DNA from: Actinoplanes sp. KI2
GTDB taxonomy: Bacteria; Actinomycetota; Actinomycetes; Mycobacteriales; Micromonosporaceae
Direction of reading: 5' to 3'
Assembly: GCF_025630775.1 (NCBI RefSeq)
Contig: NZ_JAOSZE010000004.1
Coordinates: 62,001 to 126,000, forward strand
Length of the DNA: 64,000 nt
Shown: positions 61,127 through 64,000 of the stretch, piece by piece
How positions within the stretch are numbered: position 1 is the stretch's first letter
How the letters are laid out: every line of letters starts with the position of its first letter
The notes under the pieces: model-generated
Told to the model about the DNA's origin: nothing
What the model saw: the letters and a program-made list of their open reading frames with translations, nothing else
Databases searched by the model: none
Position numbers and translations under genes: made by a program

Positions 61127-61339
61127 ATGGCTGTGACCAGCACCTACACCGTGACCGGGATGACCTGCTCGCACTGCGTCCAGGCCGTGACCGGCGAGCT
61201 CTCCACGCTGCCGGGCGTGGCGGAGGTGCGGGTCGACCTCGCGTCGGGCGAGGTTACGGTGACCAGCGAGGCACCCCTCGCCGAGGACGACGTGCGTGCC
61301 GCGGTCGACGAGGCCGGCTACGAGCTCGCGCATGCCTGA
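61127..61339 (+). CDS. copZ: copper chaperone, heavy-metal-associated domain (CopZ-like)
   Basis: A 70-residue HMA domain: YTVTGMTCSHCVQAVTGELS with the metal pair C14-S-H-C17, then GVAEVRVDLASGEVTVTSEA and VRAAVDEAGYELA. It carries Cu(I) in the cytoplasm. No P-type ATPase gene lies in the window to receive copper, so the exporter must be elsewhere. GAAAGG precedes ATG 61127. Overlaps the next gene by 8 bases. Confidence 0.93.
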   Translation: MAVTSTYTVTGMTCSHCVQAVTGELSTLPGVAEVRVDLASGEVTVTSEAPLAEDDVRAAVDEAGYELAHA

Positions 61340-62594
61340 CGGCCCGCCAATCGGCGGCCAGCCCGCCGCCTCCGATGACCCCACCACAGACCTAAACCGC
61401 ATCGGAAACCGACCCGCCGCCGAGCCGGCTGTCGAGGAGCCGCCCGCCGCCGGCCCGCCCGCCGCAGGGCGGCCTGTCGCCGGGTCGGCCGTCGACGGGC
61501 AGTCTGCCGCTGGGTCGGGTGTTGAGGGGCGGTCTGCGGCCGGGTCGGGTGTCGAGGGGCGGTCTGCGGCCGGGTCGGGTGTCGAGGGGCGGTCTGCCGC
61601 CGGGGCGGCCGTCAAAGAAGGGCAGCCTGCAGCCGAGGGGCGGGAGGACGAGTTCCGCACGGCCGCGACCGCGCCGATCGGGGATCGGGCCGGGTTTCGG
61701 CTTGCGGCCTTCGGGGCGCTGCTCGTCGTCGCGCTGTTCGCCGGCTACGGGGTGGGCCGCCTCAGCAACGGCGGCACCTCCGCCTCCGCCCCGCCAATCA
61801 GCGCGCCGAACGGCGGCTCGATGCCGGGCATGGTCGTGGACGAGAACCAGCCGCACACCCACAACGCCGGCGGCGGGACCATGACCATGGGCGCTGCGGT
61901 CGGCGGCCTCTCACTCAGCTCGGGCGGGCTCACCCTGGTCCCGGCCCGCACGACCTTCGTCGCCGGCCAGCCCCAGCGACTCAGCTTCCGGATCACCGGG
62001 CCGGGCGGGGCGCCGATCACCTCGTACGCGGTCGTACACGACAAGCTCCTGCACCTCATCGTGATCCGCCGCGATCTCAGCGGCTATCAGCACCTGCACC
62101 CGTCGATGACCGCCGACGGCACCTGGGGGATCGACCTCACTATCGCGCAGCCGGGCATCTATCGGATGATCGCGGACTTCACCGCGCTGGTCGGCGGCCG
62201 GCCGGTGGCGACCACGCTGGGCACCGACCTCACCGTCGCCGGCGACTACGTGCCCGTCCCGCTGCCGGCGCCCACGCGCGCCGTCGCCGTGGACGGGCTG
62301 GCCGTCGGCTACGAGGGCACCCCGAGCACCGGGTCGACCCAGCCGATCCTGATGAGTGTGGCCGGGCCCGACCACACTCCGGCGGTCGTCGAGCCCTATC
62401 TCGGCGCGTACGGTCATCTGGTCGTGCTTCGCCAGGGCGACCTTGCCTACGTGCATGTCCATCCGGAGGCCTCGCTGGTCGACGGCAAGGTCAAGTTTTG
62501 GCTGTCGGTGCCGAGCAGCGGCACCTACCGGATGTTCTTCGACTTCCAGGTCGGTGGTCAGGTGCACACCGCAGCGTGGACCGTGGTGGTCTGA
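61332..62594 (+). CDS. membrane-anchored protein of copper operon, unknown function
   Basis: A 420-residue protein. ATG 61332 overlaps the chaperone stop. Residues 1-115 are a low-complexity cytoplasmic region with AAGSGVEGRS repeated three to four times. One helix at about 122-144 (LAAFGALLVVALFAGYGVGR). The outer part has a Met/His-rich stretch (SMPGMVV, HTHNAGGGTMTMG) and two similar segments, VVHDKLLHLIVIRRDLSGYQ with HLHP and YGHLVVLRQGDLAYVHVHPE, each with several His. The fold looks like beta-sandwich. Periplasm-type copper binding is likely from context and His/Met content; the family has no name I can give. Confidence 0.75.
   Translation: MPDGPPIGGQPAASDDPTTDLNRIGNRPAAEPAVEEPPAAGPPAAGRPVAGSAVDGQSAAGSGVEGRSAAGSGVEGRSAAGSGVEGRSAAGAAVKEGQPAAEGREDEFRTAATAPIGDRAGFRLAAFGALLVVALFAGYGVGRLSNGGTSASAPPISAPNGGSMPGMVVDENQPHTHNAGGGTMTMGAAVGGLSLSSGGLTLVPARTTFVAGQPQRLSFRITGPGGAPITSYAVVHDKLLHLIVIRRDLSGYQHLHPSMTADGTWGIDLTIAQPGIYRMIADFTALVGGRPVATTLGTDLTVAGDYVPVPLPAPTRAVAVDGLAVGYEGTPSTGSTQPILMSVAGPDHTPAVVEPYLGAYGHLVVLRQGDLAYVHVHPEASLVDGKVKFWLSVPSSGTYRMFFDFQVGGQVHTAAWTVVV
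61505..61609 (+). repeat. 30-bp in-frame repeat in the copper operon protein
   Basis: About three and a half copies of a 30-base unit encode AAGSGVEGRS in the cytoplasmic N-terminal region. DNA copies two and three are identical. Confidence 0.85.
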
Positions 62595-63724
62595 AGCAGT
62601 TTCGCCAGCGCCGGCGTCACCGACCACTGCGCGGTCAGCGACTCGTACTCCGAAAGCTGCGCCGGGGTCGGTGGCGCGTCCGTGCGCCGCGCCCGCAACA
62701 GCAGGTTGCGCGGGGTGTGCGCGGAGTCGATGAACTCGACCACCTCGACCCGGTAGCCGTGCAACCGCAGCAGCGACGCTCGCAGCGTGTCGGTCAGCAC
62801 GTCGGCGAATCGCTCGCGCATGATCGCGTGCCGGGTGAGCTCGCCGAACGGCGTCGGCGCCGTGACGCCCTTGAGTTGGGCGGCGATGTCGTGGTGGCAG
62901 CACGGCGCGGCCAGCACCCAGCGCGCCGACCACTGCACCGCGCGGGCCAGCGCCTCGTCGGTGGCCGTGTCGCAGGCGTGCAGCGCCAGCACCAGGTCGG
63001 GGGTGAGGGGCAGCGACGCGTCGGAGATCGTCCCGGCGACGAACGTCACGTCCGCCGAGCAGCCGAGCGCCTCGGCGACCGCCGTGTTCCGGATCCGCTG
63101 ATCCTCGCGGACGTCGACCCCGACCACCTGGACGCGTACGCCGCGGGCGGACAGATAGCGGTACGCGGCGAAGGTCAGGTAGGCGTTTCCGCAGCCCAGG
63201 TCGACCACGCGCAGCGGCGACGGCAGCTCGGCGGGCAGCGTCGCGGCCAGCGCCCGCAGGAACGCGTCGACCTGCCGCCGCTTGGCCGCCGTGCCGCCGA
63301 CCACCTCGAACAGCGGGTCGCCCGGGTCGAGCAGCCACTGCTTGGCCCGGTCGTGCCCGGCGTCCGGCGCCGACGCGGGCGCCGCGCCGCGGTGCACCTG
63401 GGCGTCACCCTTCTTGGTGATTCGCACCTGCACGGTGGCCGTCGTAGTCTCCACGTGCCAGTTCCCGAACGGCTCGGCGAGTAGGGCATCGACGGCCGAC
63501 TCCGCCTCGGCGCCGGGCGCGGCGTTCCGGGTGAACGGCCGAGAGCCGTCATCGGTGACGATCTGTAGGTGCGGGCCACCCTTCAACGTCACCGGTCGCA
63601 ACTCCGCCCGCGTCACCGACGGTGTCTTCCCCCGGCGACGGCCGGCGGCGACGGCCCGGGTGAGGCCGGGAGCGAGCAGCAGGGTGCGTACCTCGGCGAG
63701 GACGTCCGCGAGCGGTTCTGGCAT
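62558..63724 (-). CDS. class I SAM-dependent methyltransferase (PF13679-like)
   Basis: A 388-residue protein. N-terminal 140 residues of unknown fold, then LRVVDLGCGNAYLTFAAYRY (motif I), VVGVDVREDQRIRNTAVAEA, LTPDLVLALHACDTATDEAL and VLAAPCCHHDIAAQLKGVTA. The HACD/PCCHH pattern is that of the GSTCD/METTL25-like methyltransferase family (RNA-related in eukaryotes). Its 3-prime end overlaps the copper operon protein by 37 bases on the opposite strand. Confidence 0.9.
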   Translation of the reverse strand: MPEPLADVLAEVRTLLLAPGLTRAVAAGRRRGKTPSVTRAELRPVTLKGGPHLQIVTDDGSRPFTRNAAPGAEAESAVDALLAEPFGNWHVETTTATVQVRITKKGDAQVHRGAAPASAPDAGHDRAKQWLLDPGDPLFEVVGGTAAKRRQVDAFLRALAATLPAELPSPLRVVDLGCGNAYLTFAAYRYLSARGVRVQVVGVDVREDQRIRNTAVAEALGCSADVTFVAGTISDASLPLTPDLVLALHACDTATDEALARAVQWSARWVLAAPCCHHDIAAQLKGVTAPTPFGELTRHAIMRERFADVLTDTLRASLLRLHGYRVEVVEFIDSAHTPRNLLLRARRTDAPPTPAQLSEYESLTAQWSVTPALAKLLQTTTVHAAVCT

Positions 63725-63861
63725 CTCTCCATTCTGCCCGCGTCACGGCGACCGGCCGGCGCACCGAACCGGCCGGTGGCCGAACACACGTCCGGCACCT
63801 ACTGGGCCGCGAAGTCGATCTATAGATACGCTGTTCGCGCGAGAAGCGAGGTGCGCCGCCG

Positions 63862-64000
63862 ATGTCCTTCATGGCCGACCCGCCGGGGGCCGACCGGCTG
63901 TCCGCACGGCTGCGCCGCGAGACCGGCAGAGCACTCGAAATCACCCAGACGCACAGCTTTCTGGACGCCCTCGCCGCCGGCCGCGTCTCCTGGGTCGCCT
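63862..64000 (+). CDS. N-terminal fragment, heme-oxygenase-like protein
   Basis: Opens at ATG 63862 with GCGAGG upstream and runs off the window after 46 codons. DRLSARLRRETGRALEITQT then HSFLDALAAGRVSW matches the start of biliverdin-producing heme oxygenases (L-x-x-x-L-R-x-x-T-x-x-A-H-x-x-x-E-x-x-x-F-x-x-x-L-x-x-G). The proximal His position reads Leu25 (A-L-E instead of A-H-E), so it may be a heme-oxygenase-fold protein without the normal heme ligand. ATCTATAGAT (63817-63826 region) lies in the promoter. Confidence 0.5.
   Translation, partial: MSFMADPPGADRLSARLRRETGRALEITQTHSFLDALAAGRVSWVA

Overview
The window is about 72% GC (estimated by eye), with short intergenic gaps, frequent GTG starts, many leaderless promoters, mycothiol-linked enzymes, WXG100/EspC-type secretion proteins, a CsoR copper switch and a c-di-AMP riboswitch in front of an Rpf gene. 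Together these point to a filamentous actinobacterium, most likely Micromonosporaceae (Actinoplanes-like). It reads as chromosomal DNA. I see no phage, insertion sequence, integrase, rRNA or CRISPR array.

Layout. 1-5343: end of a sugar-epimerase-like gene, a PepSY protein, an AarF/UbiB kinase-like membrane protein and a two-component system; an 11-bp-phased TTAGC/TTAAC motif precedes both the PepSY gene and the two-component operon. 5340-11283: alpha/beta hydrolase with a TetR regulator, secreted pectate lyase, Gfo/Idh oxidoreductase, LysR regulator with a divergent SDR. 11344-13556: a five-gene cassette (YbaB-like, EspC-like, WXG100-like, EndoU toxin, putative immunity) that looks like a type VII secretion effector unit. 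14123-20515: tRNA-Arg(CCT), tandem universal stress protein, ABC exporter, MFS drug pump with a divergent TetR and a tandem operator array, then an Rv2466c-like thiol oxidoreductase. 20559-26946: a translationally coupled surface-polysaccharide operon (double glycosyltransferase, membrane protein, flippase). 26929-37404: small regulator/enzyme pairs, an Rpf muralytic enzyme under a cyclic-di-AMP riboswitch, an AlkZ-like protein and a DUF3040 protein.

37563-44585: glycosyltransferases, a DAHP synthase gene preceded by an apparent ribosome-mediated attenuator (leader peptide with Trp, Tyr, Trp and Phe codons, antiterminator and terminator), and a two-component system immediately upstream. 44810-48780: TPR, Smr, RibD-like and M28 peptidase genes. 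48859-52898: an overlapping signalling operon (receiver-PP2C phosphatase, CHASE3 histidine kinase, single receiver, inositol-monophosphatase-like enzyme). 52908-57236: SDR, coiled-coil secreted LAS-like protein, and a Ser/Thr kinase whose extracellular part is a CBM2-like module. 57353-64000: RecQ-phosphoribosyltransferase fusion with two DnaA boxes upstream, a mycothiol-dependent isomerase-like protein, a csoR-copZ-secreted protein copper operon, a methyltransferase, and the start of a heme-oxygenase-like gene.

The strongest leads are the aromatic attenuator at 42139-42271, the EndoU/EspC/WXG cassette at 11344-13556, the CBM2-tailed kinase at 54836-56722, the five-copy TetR operator array at 19117-19188, and the phased response-regulator-like sites at 182-197 and 4797-4834. 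All family calls were made by reading motifs; no database search was run.
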